DNA of 64,000 nucleotides from Evernia prunastri (Eukaryota; Ascomycota; Lecanoromycetes; Lecanorales; Parmeliaceae): positions 248,001-312,000 of the forward strand of contig NKYR01000018.1 of assembly GCA_003184365.1 (NCBI GenBank), written 5' to 3'. Position 1 is the first letter of the stretch. Each line of letters starts with the position of its first letter. The position numbers were made by a program, and so were the translations under genes. Of this stretch, positions 12,820 through 23,731 are shown in pieces. Under the pieces are notes generated by a model. The model made no database searches. It saw only the letters and a list, made by a program, of their open reading frames with translations, and had not been told where the DNA came from.

Positions 12820-14562
12820 CGTTATCACTCCTCCGCAACCTTGATATTGACATACATTCCAGCGTCAGCAATCCCACATCAGTGTGCGGGGAATAGTGAC
12901 ATAGATATGCGAGCACAATGCATATGTCGAACCCAGAAGCGATAAGCGCATGTGTGCCGTCTTGACTCTTGACATGGGGTCAATCAAAAGTACTCTATGC
13001 GGCATAATCCCCGAAAAGCTGCATTGGAGCGCGTGCTTGTGCAATGCCTGGAATCCGAGCCCCGTGTACGGTGTACCGGATTTTGCGTGCTGAACACTTG
13101 CGCCTCTAAGCTTAATACTGCCCGCGAGATAAGAGGAGCTGATTGTATGCTCTTCTCAGAATTCAAGATTGATTTGACTGACTTGTTGCGCGATTATTGA
13201 CTTTCACGAGCCGGCAATTGAAACCTCCAGGGCCAGTCATATCGTGACCAGGCCCTTTCCGTACTCGTATGGTGCAGCGAAAAGAAGCAAAACGTTTGAA
13301 GAGAAGCCTCACCCAGGGGCCTACGACGATTTACCTCATCATACCGGGAACTGTTCGTCAGCTAGTTTCCAGAGCTGCTTTCCATCTGCGTAAACCTACC
13401 AATGATAATGTTTCGTCTTGCTACTACAAAAGACCGCCTCCGGTTCAATTGAACTCCATTATAGTCTTTGACCAGTCCGGCAGAGACAAACCTACAAAGG
13501 TCAAAAGAGGTCTCGACAACGAATGGTCCAAGGCTGGTCCGAAAGCCTCTTCTGACGGAGATCAAGAGCGACTTCGAGGGTGATGAACACAATGCAAAAA
13601 GATGAAAATGTCTCAATAGTCAATAAGGATAGCTAATCCCACACCTCTTGTGTCAGCTTCACAAACATAGCCTGCCGTCGATAAACAGGATTGTTCGTCT
13701 CAAGAAAGCGGCACTTTCTGGTCCAAAGATAAATCGTAAGGCAGCTTCTGCAACAGCAGCACCTAGAGGCTTGGCAATCATATACGTCGGGCATAATTCT
13801 GACACAATTGCAGAATTTAAGTGTCATTGGCAGAGACATATGACCGTGCAATTATAACGTGCTCGCCAGTGCAAGTATAATATTTTTCATGAAATGAGAG
13901 CTTGGAGTAAGACGTCGTGGAATAGTAGGTCACCCGGGAACTACCCGGATAGTGCACTTGGAGAGCACCATTGGGGACTTTTGCCCCACCACATGCTACA
14001 AATTGATCTGCTCTGAAATCGTGGTAGCGATGACGTCTGCTCGGATGGTTGCGTATTGCAAGCATATATTTTTCGACAGATTCCAGGTGTCAAATGGAAT
14101 GTTGTGGACGTGGAAAGATATTTTGATCAAAATACTATTATATTGTTGCCTTGGAGCTGGTCAGAGTGAGGATCGAACCGAGGGAACCCAGCCTTGCGTC
14201 GATCAGTCGGCTAAATCTCGCCACTTCCCGGGATTAAATTTTTTGTGAGTCAAACCCCGCTCACAGTCCACCACAGAACCAACGCTGCCACAATATTCGA
14301 CAACAATGATGACAATATTATCATCACACTCACATACTCTCCTGCAGCCCGCTTGAGATGGATAAGCGGTTGATCGGACGTTCTTGCTACCAATCTTAGG
14401 GTTTGATGCTAATTGCATTGTTGATATTGTTGAACAACACCGCCCAGCCATTTGCTGAACTAATCCTGTCCCAATCGGCTTCCAAAATATACTCTGAGCA
14501 TTTGCACTTTGCACTTTCATTCCCCATGTAATTGGCATAAAAAAAAGTCCATTTACTATATC
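12820..14562. other. Intergenic interval, no supported gene
   Basis: About 1.7 kb between the Cys-rich gene and BRF1. Short ORFs on both strands (for example around 13269-13583) show no conserved motif. The stretch 13850-14150 is relatively AT-rich. A tRNA-like string near 14160-14225 on the minus strand does not fold into a cloverleaf. The last 200 bp should contain the BRF1 promoter. Confidence 0.4.
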
Positions 14563-16973
14563 ATGTCGGCAGCCGTCCAGATCAAAAAGCCGCCAACGCG
14601 GCCCCAGAGGCCCATGGAGAGACTAGACAGCATCAGAAACCCACAGCGACGTCCAACTCCGGGGCCTAGAAGGCTTCAGGCTCAAGACTGTCCTAACCCA
14701 GAGTGTAATGAGAAAAAGGGAGTCGAAGAAGACGGCAAGCTGATCTGCAGTGCATGCGGATCTGTGATTGATGAGCTATCTATGGTCGCCGAAGTCACCT
14801 ACGGTCTTGCAACAGGCGGTCAACATGTTGTCCACGGTTTCCACGTTGGTGCTGATCAAGCATTCGCAAAAAGAGGAGATGTTATCGACAAGGACAGAGC
14901 CACGGACAGCCGAGAATTGACGGCACAGTACGGTGAGTAATCGGCACAGATGTGTCAGATATGATCGGCTGAGAAAATACTTAGGTCACAACCACATTGT
15001 CAGAATTGGTACATCGTTGAATATGAATGCCCAGATCAGAGACCACGCCATGCAGATCTACCAATTGGCCATCGGCCCCTGTGGTTTCATTCAGGGTCGT
15101 AGGATTAAGAGTGTTGCTGCTGTCGCTCTATACATTGCTTGCCGAGTTCAGACCCACCCGAACGAGTTCATGCTGATTGATTTCTCGGACATATTGGGAG
15201 TAAGTGTCAGCTCCTCTCACTCTGGAATTGGCACTAATAAATAGACAGCTCAACGTCTTCGACCTTGGACACGTGTACACCAAGTATCTTCAATTTCTTG
15301 CTCTCAACGGTAATGGCTTTGTCGTCCAACCAATCAATCCTGAAGATCTGATTCTCCGTTTCGCCAAGCGCCTCGAATTTGGAAGTGAAACCATGCGCGT
15401 CGCCAATGACGCCGTCCGCATCGTCCAGCGTATGAATCGTGACTGGATGACCCCTGGTCGTAGGCCAGCCGGTGTCTGTGGCGCTGCGTTGATCTTGGCC
15501 GCACGTATGAACAATTTCCGTCGAAGCGTTCGAGAAATGGTTTTTATAGTCAAAGTGCAGGAGCAGACCATTTTTAATCGCCTCGATGAATTCAGGGCTA
15601 CCGAGAGCAGTGGCTTGACTGTTGAAGAGTTCCGTTCTATCGATCTTGAGCGTACAGCCGATCCACCAGCATTCACGCAAGACAAGGATGGTAAGAAGAA
15701 GCGCGGTCGAAAACGCAAAAAGATTGACGCCAATTATGGCGATGATGGGGATGGCATCCAACCTACAGTGATCTCGTCAAGAGCAACATCCACTTGTCCA
15801 TCGGAAGCCAACGGCCAACTGAACACTCCAGCGAATACGCAAAGTCAAGCACAGCTTGACAGCCAGAGCATGCCACCTCCATCGTTGCCTATCGACCCCA
15901 GTCTCCTCGCAACATCTCCTCAGCCTCCAGTGCAGAAAGACTTCTCTCCTTCACCGAGAAATGCGAACTCTACCACAGAAGAGTCCACAGCCATTTCCTC
16001 CAGTGTCAAGGCAACGGCTGAGACTCCAGCTAAGCGCAAAAGAGGGCGCCTACCGGGAGCTAAGAAACTGAAAACTACTGCAGCGAGTCAAACCGATAAC
16101 TCATCCTTAAATGTCAACGATCCACTACTTGGATCCGAACTTACTGCTGCACTTACAGACCCTATGAAACTTGACCATGCCACAGCTCTCACCTCGGCCC
16201 TCGAATCAGAGTTCAGTCCACCCTCTCCTCCAGCAACCCAGCAAGAACTTCACGTCAAGCCTCGCCGTGTTATTCCAGACACGGACGTCATCTCCGACAG
16301 CGAATTCGCAGATGACCCCGAAGTATCCAATTGCCTACTCACTCCGTCCGAGATCGCTATCAAGACCCGTATCTGGACGCACGAAAACCGAGACTACTTA
16401 CGTGCCCAATCCGCCAAGATCCTCAAACAACAACTTGCCGAAGAGAATGGCACTGCTCGAGTCGTTACTCGTCGGCAGAGGCGTAGGAAGCGAATAGGCG
16501 ACATGACTGCGTATATCGGAGAAGATGGCGAGGAAGGGATGCCTGTGGCGGGCAGTCCCCAGGAGGCAGTCATGAAGATGATGGTGAAGCGGGGGTTTAG
16601 TAAGAAGATTAATTATGGGAACATTGCGAACACTTATGGGGGCAGCTCAAGCAGTACGAGTAGGAGAGGGAGTGATGCGCTTTTCGCCGGCAGTCCCGGG
16701 AGTGGAGTGGAGATGTCGGGAGCATTGCAGGCCGCGAGTCCTGGGAGCAAGAACGGAGACGTTGATGCTCAAAGGGAGGTGGGAGAAGATGGAGACGACG
16801 AAGGCGCCAGTAAAATCGGAGGAACTGCGAATCCAGACGAGCAGAACGCGCTTGACAGTATTGCAGGTGAGTTGGAAGAGGAAGGGATCAACGAGAGTAG
16901 TGACGACGCGAATGATGATGACGAGGATCCATATGGCAACGACGAGGGTGGAATCGCCGATGATTCTGATTGA
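14563..16973 (+). CDS. BRF1: RNA polymerase III transcription initiation factor TFIIIB subunit Brf1 (TFIIB-related factor)
   Basis: Brf1 bridges TFIIIC, TBP and RNA polymerase III at tRNA and 5S genes in the nucleus. Exons 14563-14932, 14985-15199 and 15249-16973, with 52- and 49-nt introns, give 769 aa. An N-terminal zinc ribbon has Cys43, Cys48, Cys62 and Cys65 (CPNPEC...CSAC). Two cyclin-like TFIIB repeats follow, about residues 125-210 (VRIGTSLNMNAQIRDHAMQI) and 215-320 (RRPAGVCGAALILAARMNNF). The Brf1-specific TBP-binding block lies near residues 547-600 (LTPSEIAIKTRIWTHENRDY). A long Ser/Pro- and Lys/Arg-rich linker separates the cyclin fold from this block, and the C-terminus is acidic (DDEDPYGNDEG). 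The start is the first ATG in frame, 15 bp after an A-run. Length and domain order match fungal Brf1. Confidence 0.95.
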
Positions 16974-19485
16974 GACCACGGGCTTGGACGAAGATGGCGC
17001 ATAGATGGAGGCATATTGGCATAGCGATTTGGACCTTTTTGCGGTGCTACTTTCGACTTAGCGAGCATAGAGAGCAATGGTATGCGAACTTGAGATTGCT
17101 ACGTCAGAGCCAGGGGAGCCTTGCTCTCGCCATGGTCATGTTTTGACATCAATTGCCCCCGTCTCCCACCGATATCTATCATTTCTTGATGTCAAAGACC
17201 CACCACTTCCATAAGGATTCCCACACTCTGCGTCATGACCACTCTCATCGACCCCGCATGGTACCAATCAAATCCGTCCTGCTCCGAAAGCACAACACCC
17301 CTTCCACTTGCAACCTCACGTCGTTATATCCGCATCCCCCGCATCCACCTCCCTCCCTAGACCACAAGAACTGTCAAATCAAAGGACACACACACCCAAC
17401 AACCGCCGATCCCCACTCCCACTCCCACTCCCCCTCCCCATCCTCAAAGTCCTACTCCGTCAGGAGACCTATACCCAAGGAAAGGGGCAGACGTTTCGCC
17501 TACTACTACTGTAAACTGTAGATCGGGTAGGGGAAAGGATCTCTCGAACCGCGGTGTTAGGAGGGGAAAAGGGGGCTGTTGGGGGTGGGAAGGGGGGAAG
17601 GAGCGTAGAGGATTGTAGTTCTGAAGAGGGAATCTGGCAAGTGAAAAGGATAGGAGGAGGGAAGGACATGAGAGTTGGCACGGGGAATTAAAAGAAGGAT
17701 CGGGATCGGGATCGGGAGTTGGTGGCGGTGGTGGTGCTATGGAAGTGGCACGGGGGGCCGGCAAGGAAGCGAGTCCTACAAGGCGGATTCCGGTATGAGA
17801 GGGTTCTATGGTGGAGGACTCGGAGACACACACGTACAGAGCTGTAGGAAGGCGGTTGGATGGTTACTGGGGAGGGGGAAGAATGTCTGTTTTGAAGAGG
17901 TCGCGATGAAGGGAGGAAGGCTTGGCGCACGGTTTGCCGTTCGTAAGGTAATTATCTTGCTTATCTTTCGTGGCAAATGTCTTTACTTGCATAATACGCC
18001 CTACTGAAAGGTCCTGAACCCGCCCAGCTCACCGAAAGGAACTCCCATGGAGCGACCTTCCTCCTCCCTTCGCGAAGAAAACGACGATCCTCCTAACAAA
18101 TCCCGCCAGCATTTCTGTTCCTCAAATCTACATATCCTGTCCTATTTCGCTCTCCTATTTCGCAAACCCTTAGTAAATCTCACACCTTCCAGTGCGGAAA
18201 GACCATCGCCGCAAGCACACCAAGTTGAACCAATAGACATTGCCTACCGCGTTTTCTGGATAGACGGTTCCATACTGGGCGGATCCGATCACCGAATGCG
18301 TGTCGCCCGCCGAAGAATCCGCTAATAAGCATATGCTAAGCACGGCATAACCTACTCATACGATACCGTGATGTGGTATTTCAAGGTCGATGAGTAAGAG
18401 GGGGAAATTCGCAAATTATGAATTGGTGGATATGTCTCGTGAGATTGACGCCTCCTGCTTGTACCGTGTTCTCGTAGAGATGATATGAGCACAAAATGGA
18501 GGAGTGCGACGTGGGTGTTGATGGCTGGTATCCCTCCCTTTCTGCTGATGGTGATGGTGGGCATGACGGATTTGGGGCAACGGAAGAATTTTTATACTGT
18601 CAGGATTTGATGGGAAGTGGGGTCGGGGTGTTGACCACTTTGAGAACGAAGGAGTTTGGATTGGTGGATGATGGAGGAGGACAAGGAGTTGGACGGACGA
18701 CCGGAGATAGCTTGATGATCCTTCTGGGAACGCGAGGGAGGAATGGGCAGCTGGAGGTCATGGCGGCAAGTTTCGCATTGATCTTGCGAGGGCGTGGATG
18801 TATGTGATGGGTAGCTTTTGATGAGTGGGGCTCCTGCGTCAAGGCAATAAATAGCCAGGTCTCAGGTGGACGACACCGATGGCCAGACTGCTGCTTCAAC
18901 ATTCTTGAGCTAGAGATGTGTCTGGAAATCCTGCGCTCGTTGTTGGGATGAAATTGGCAATGCGATACAAGGCTTGTGTTTCATTGGCTCACAGTCTCGA
19001 CGAAGTCGATCGGGCTGGAGGTGCATGCATATGTGGGATCTGCGAATGGCGCATGTCTATGCAGAGCAGTGAGGCGCTCGCACCCTAATCCCAAAAAGAA
19101 TCATTCGTAATCCGTACACGCACAAAGGATGAGACAGGAATGCAGGAAGACCCAATTTGATGGGTTAGGCGCGTCGTGAAACCCTTTTGGAGCGTGCAAG
19201 GATTGGGTGTCGTCTGTTTTTACCCTCTTGTAGAGACTTGCGGCTCCTGGGCTCCTGAAGGATTCCTTCCCCTCCACCAGATCCAACAACACCCGACGAT
19301 CTTTATTGTTCCGCTTTGATACACTTTGCCGCCATCACCAGCGTCATGCAAGATCTGTTGGTCTTATTTAATCTTTTGCGTCGCTCGTTTGAAATTTGGA
19401 TTTTTCCGCGCAGCTTTTCTTCGGCTATTTTGCAAGTCAGTGGCAGTCATTGCGGTCGAAGGCCTCACATCAGAAGAGACTCAAG
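16974..19485. other. 2.5-kb gene-poor interval with strong strand skew
   Basis: No ORF here looks coding. From about 17150 to 17460 the plus strand is C-rich with CCACTCC-type runs. From about 17530 to 17900 it switches to purine-rich, G-rich runs (GGGGAAAAGGGGG-like). Ser/Pro- or Gly/Arg-rich ORFs in both strands simply reflect this composition. The last few hundred bases must include the promoter of the gene at 19486. Confidence 0.5.
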
Positions 19486-20160
19486 ATGTCCACCACCGAA
19501 ACGTCAATCAAAGAGTGCACCACAAAATCTTCTTTCGACTCGCCCATTCCGTCGCTTGAGCAAGAAACCCAAGGAACGCAAGACCAGAAGCTCCAGTTAT
19601 TTGCCGAACCGTCATGCCAAGAGTCTCTCCGTCGATTCATACCCTCCATCGATGTAACATATTCACTTGCATTCTCCGATATTCCAGACTCGGGCCCTGA
19701 AGTTACCGAATCCAGTTCGCAGGTTCACATCGTCGGCGAACCGTTCGCCGAAGACGACGGCTGTCATATCTGTGTCGTCTATTTGCATTTTCGGAGCTTC
19801 AGCTGCGAGCTCACATGCCTCTATCACCCATTCTCTGGCACTTTCTCCGCCTTTGAATTGGAGGACGGGACCATGAGCGGAGGGATGGATGACGAAGCGA
19901 TCGCAGTCGAAGACATTCTGATTGTCGCGATGCAGAGGAGGAAGAAGGTCAATGGCGAGTACGTTGGAGAGGAAGTAAAGGACGACAATGGGAACCCGTT
20001 CTTATTTGCTTTCATGGATTTCGCGTACAGTGGGCGCTACCCTTTTGTGGGGAGAGTGTATGGGAAGATGGTTATGCCGGGAGAAGAGGTCGGAGAGGTT
20101 GCTTTGTCGAAAGAGGAGAGGTCGAGGCTGAACCTGGTAGAGGATGAAGTTGGAAGGTAG
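19486..20160 (+). CDS. Uncharacterised protein, copy B of a local two-member family
   Basis: A single-exon ORF. The ATG at 19486 (MSTTETSIKE...) gives 224 aa; an earlier in-frame ATG at 19396 would add 30 residues. No named domain is recognised. It shares S(V/I)D(I/V)TY, LTCLYxPxSxxFxxF and (V/K)xDD(D/N)GNPFL, in the same order and with similar spacing, with the ORF at 9145-9846. The N-terminal 40 residues are Ser/Thr/Gln-rich and probably disordered. A Gly/Met-rich loop (GTMSGGMDDEA) separates the two conserved blocks, and the C-terminus is charged. There is no signal peptide or membrane segment. The copies are clearly diverged, so the duplication is not recent. Confidence 0.7.
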   Translation: MSTTETSIKECTTKSSFDSPIPSLEQETQGTQDQKLQLFAEPSCQESLRRFIPSIDVTYSLAFSDIPDSGPEVTESSSQVHIVGEPFAEDDGCHICVVYLHFRSFSCELTCLYHPFSGTFSAFELEDGTMSGGMDDEAIAVEDILIVAMQRRKKVNGEYVGEEVKDDNGNPFLFAFMDFAYSGRYPFVGRVYGKMVMPGEEVGEVALSKEERSRLNLVEDEVGR

Positions 20161-20893
20161 TCTGCAACACCCGGCGACTTTGTCTGAGTACAAGCGTTGT
20201 AAGAAGCAGGAGTTCAGGTTTTTCCAGGACAGCGTTAACACAAAGCCCGAGGAAGGGATGGGTTGATAGCCCGTATTAATGTCAGACACATATTCCAGCA
20301 TTTCTATTACTATTCATCAGTCTTCACGCAAAGACTTGAGTCTTGCACATTGTATACGCAAGCCCAGGATCAAATTTGAAGTTGTATCAGTTGAGACCCT
20401 TGTTCTGCGGCGCAAGCAGCTCTAATCGTAGATGGATGTAGAGCGATCCAGGATCATAGTCAGCAATTTACAACTACAATCAACTGGAGAGATTCGGAAG
20501 AATATACTGATAGGGACATTTTTGACTTGTCCAAAGCCCAGGGGCTCACATCTGTATAATTCACAAAGACAAAAATTGCCACGTGGATCGTTAATACCTG
20601 GTCTAAACCATACCATACCATACCACCCTGATCAGATTTGCTTGGATAGAGGCACGTAGAAAAGAGGGTGGTTAGTTCTCAAACCCTTCCCAAGAGCTGG
20701 GGCGAACGGCATTACGGAGTAAACCTTCTGCGACTGGCTTACCTTACTTTATGACAGATTTCTTTCGACGTCACGTGATCTTCGAAACTAGCGTGCTTTG
20801 ATCGCGCCTGCCCCTTCACCATCCCTCAAGACGCGAAATCTCTCTACGCCCCTCAAGAAAATTACCAGATTTCGGATCATTCTGCCGGATATC
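20161..20893. other. Intergenic interval upstream of MUS81
   Basis: About 730 bp with no coding signal. It contains a small CCATA triple repeat (20608-20624). The MUS81 promoter should lie in the last few hundred bases; no clear TATA element is visible. Confidence 0.4.
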
Positions 20894-23010
20894 ATGGCCT
20901 CTACGTGTGCCAACCCACTGCTCCTTGAATGGATCAAAGAGATACATGACCTGGCCAAGGAGCGCAACACCAAGGGTGTTACAACGTACAAAAAAGCCTA
21001 CGAGTCCATGAAAGCATGCCCGCTAACTTTCAGCCACCCCTCAGAAGCGCAGCAACTCGATGGTATTGGCCCCAAGATCTGCGACAGACTGACCGAGAAG
21101 CTGAAGGAGCATTGTGAGGCCAATGGGTTACCGGCTCCGAAGAAGCCTCGAGGGAAGGGTAAGGGCCCTTGATGCACACACCTTGTAATGCGGCGCGGCT
21201 AATTGTGCGAGCAGCACGCAAGTGTCTCAGCGCCGAGGATCTTGTTGATGGCGAAGAGCCTGCGGTGCCTCCGCCCAAGAAATCTCGGAAAGCAAAGCCT
21301 TATGTCCCTTCCCTCCGTTCCGGTCCCTACGCCCTCATACTCGCCCTGTCCTCTATGCCTGAAGAGTCGCTACAGAGTCTCAGCAAAAAGGAACTCATTG
21401 AGCTTGCTCAACCTCACTGCGAATCATCATTCAGTGTCCCCAGCGAATCTGGCAAGTTCTATACAGCATGGAACTCGATGACCACGCTGGTCAACAAGGA
21501 TTTGGTGCAGGAAAAGGGCAGACCCCTCAGAAAATATGCTTTGACAGAAGATGGTTGGGAAGTGGCGAGGAGGATCAAAGCTGTACAGGCAGGGGAAGTA
21601 GTGGATGAGGCCAGGGGAAAACGTAATAAAGACTCCAATATGCCTAGCAGATCTGAGAGTATGATCCAAGCTGGGGATGCTGATCGCTTTCTCGACCTCG
21701 AAGATGACCTCGAGGGTGAACAACCGACTATGCCTTTACCAAAATCTTCAACTTCGACTAAGAATATCAAAAGGCTGGAAATAACTTCGAGCCCTTCCGG
21801 TCAACGATTAGGAGGAGCTCCGATTGATAAGTATGGCACCTTCTCCGGACTGAAACTCCAGGAACCGCAAGTCGCTTCAAAGAGAAATGTCGTCGAGCTA
21901 CTGTCCAGTCCAGAGCCGGACACTGCTTTGGACAGGCCTTGGGCTTCATCAAATTTCGACCAAGACACATCTAGATCCTACTCAAACCCTCTGCAGCAAA
22001 AAAGCAAAGCGCCCTCGTCCGTTCATTTTCAAGCCTCGAACGAAGCATCAATGCCACCTGCCCCTCCATTAGATAAAAATTCCACTCTTCCCTCTTTTGA
22101 ACCTATACGCCTCGACCCTGAAACCTTCACAGTCCACCTCGTGCTCGACAATCGCGAAGTCCGCACCAAAGAAGATCGAGACTACATCGCCGACGAGCTC
22201 ACCAAGAAGGGCACCAAACCTTTGGTCCGGCCATTGGAATTAGGCGACTTCTTCTGGGTAGCCAAGTGCCACGATCCCGACCTTCTCTCCCGTTACGGCG
22301 AAGAAGGCTCCGAAATCTGTCTCGATTGGATCGTTGAGCGTAAGCGCCTTGATGACCTTGTTGGGAGCATTACAGACGGCAGATTTCAGGAACAGAAATT
22401 TCGCCTACGTAAATCCGGAGTGAAGAATGTCATATACCTTATCGAGGAGTTCAGCCTGAGCTCTGAGAAGAGTACAAAATTCCACGAGGCGGTCCAATCA
22501 GCTATTGCAAGTACACAGGTTGTCAATGGCTACTTCGTGAAGAGGACTGTGAAGTTGGATGAAACCATACGATACCTAGCCCGCATGACGAAGATGCTCA
22601 AGTCACTGTACGAGTCGAAGCCATTGTATTTGATACCGACAAACGCTTTGACGCCAACGACATACCTGCCTCTTCTAACTCACCTCCGAACGCACCCTTC
22701 TCACGTCGATAAATCCTACCACATCACGTACCCCTCCTTTGCCTCTCTTTCCTCCAAATCTGACACCCTGACGCTGCGGGATGTGTTTCTCAAGATGCTG
22801 ATGTGCACAAGGGGGATCAGCGGAGACAAAGCATTAGCTATTCAAAAACACTGGGGCACGCCGAGGGCGTTCATCGAGGCGTTCGAAGGGTGCGGGAGTC
22901 AGAAGGAACGGGAGGCGGTGATTGAAACGAAGCTAGGCGGAATGGTGGGGAGAGCGAAGATCAAAGGCGTCTTGGGGGCAAAAGTGGCGGGCGTCTGGGG
23001 CGAAGGGTAA
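20894..23010 (+). CDS. MUS81: Crossover junction endonuclease Mus81
   Basis: Catalytic subunit of the Mus81-Mms4/Eme1 nuclease, which cuts 3' flaps, stalled forks and nicked Holliday junctions in the nucleus. Exons 20894-21158 and 21215-23010 (56-nt intron, GTAAGG donor) give 686 aa. An N-terminal helix-hairpin-helix domain is in exon 1 (NTKGVTTYKKAYESM, LDGIGPKICDRL). It is followed by a winged-helix-like segment and a Ser/Pro-rich linker. The ERCC4 nuclease domain starts near residue 395 (LDNREVRTKEDRDYI) and has the active-site motif VERKRLDDL near residue 463. A C-terminal HhH2 region (MCTRGISGDKALAIQKHW) closes the protein. The start gives MASTCANPLLLEWI, typical of the family. It converges on the Cu-ATPase gene, 721 bp away. 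Confidence 0.95.
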
Positions 23011-23731
23011 GGGAAGATGGTGGTCCAAAGCCCATCCTTACCCTACATTCTGCGCGTTTTAAGATATCCCATTTGCAGATCCAGAAACTATTCTTACTCG
23101 GACAGACCTACCGTGTGCGGCAACCCTTTCCCAAATAGTGTCGTACCCTTCCAATTGAAATCTCGCCAGGCACATCTCTTCAAGAAGGGAAACAATGTTA
23201 ACGTCGGATGCCCTGCTGCCTGCCTCCCGGTGGCCTTTCCTCCAATTATTCTTACCCAACCGAGCCGAGCTTGACCTATCTCCGTTTCCAGTCGCACGAT
23301 CTTTTCCTTCGACTAAGTTGCAGAGGGCATTTGCTTTCATCGCTCTGCTGCGCTTTTGGACATGGTCCCTGAGCATACATGCTCTTGAAATGTACTGAAG
23401 GGGTGGGTTGGAACGGCTCATAGTGAGTAAGTGAGTTCTGCATGGTATCTTAAGCGGCGATTTCTGGCTGTTACGGTTTTTCCAATATTCAAGGGTGGCT
23501 ACACGACTTTCTAGGATACTGCTGCACAGGGAACAATCCTTTCACGGTGTGCCTGAACGAGTCATGGACCGGTCGTAGCGTCTTCATTGCGTCACATCAT
23601 TTTGGTATTTACGCTGCAAAACTAAATACTCGAAGCGCTCATTGGCACCACCGCCATCCACTCGATGCAATGCCGGCCTGCTAATTGATATCATCATCCA
23701 TTTCCATTCTACCCAAATCCCTTCCACGGCA
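23011..23731. other. Convergent 3' intergenic region
   Basis: 721 bp between the stop codons of MUS81 and the Cu-ATPase gene. It should hold both terminators. ORFs in it have no coding character. Confidence 0.4.

Noticed and set aside
14160..14225. tRNA-like string on the minus strand (GGTTCGATCC and a TTAGCCGA-like D-arm)
   Set aside because: The acceptor, D and T stems do not pair, so no cloverleaf forms. At best a degenerate relic.
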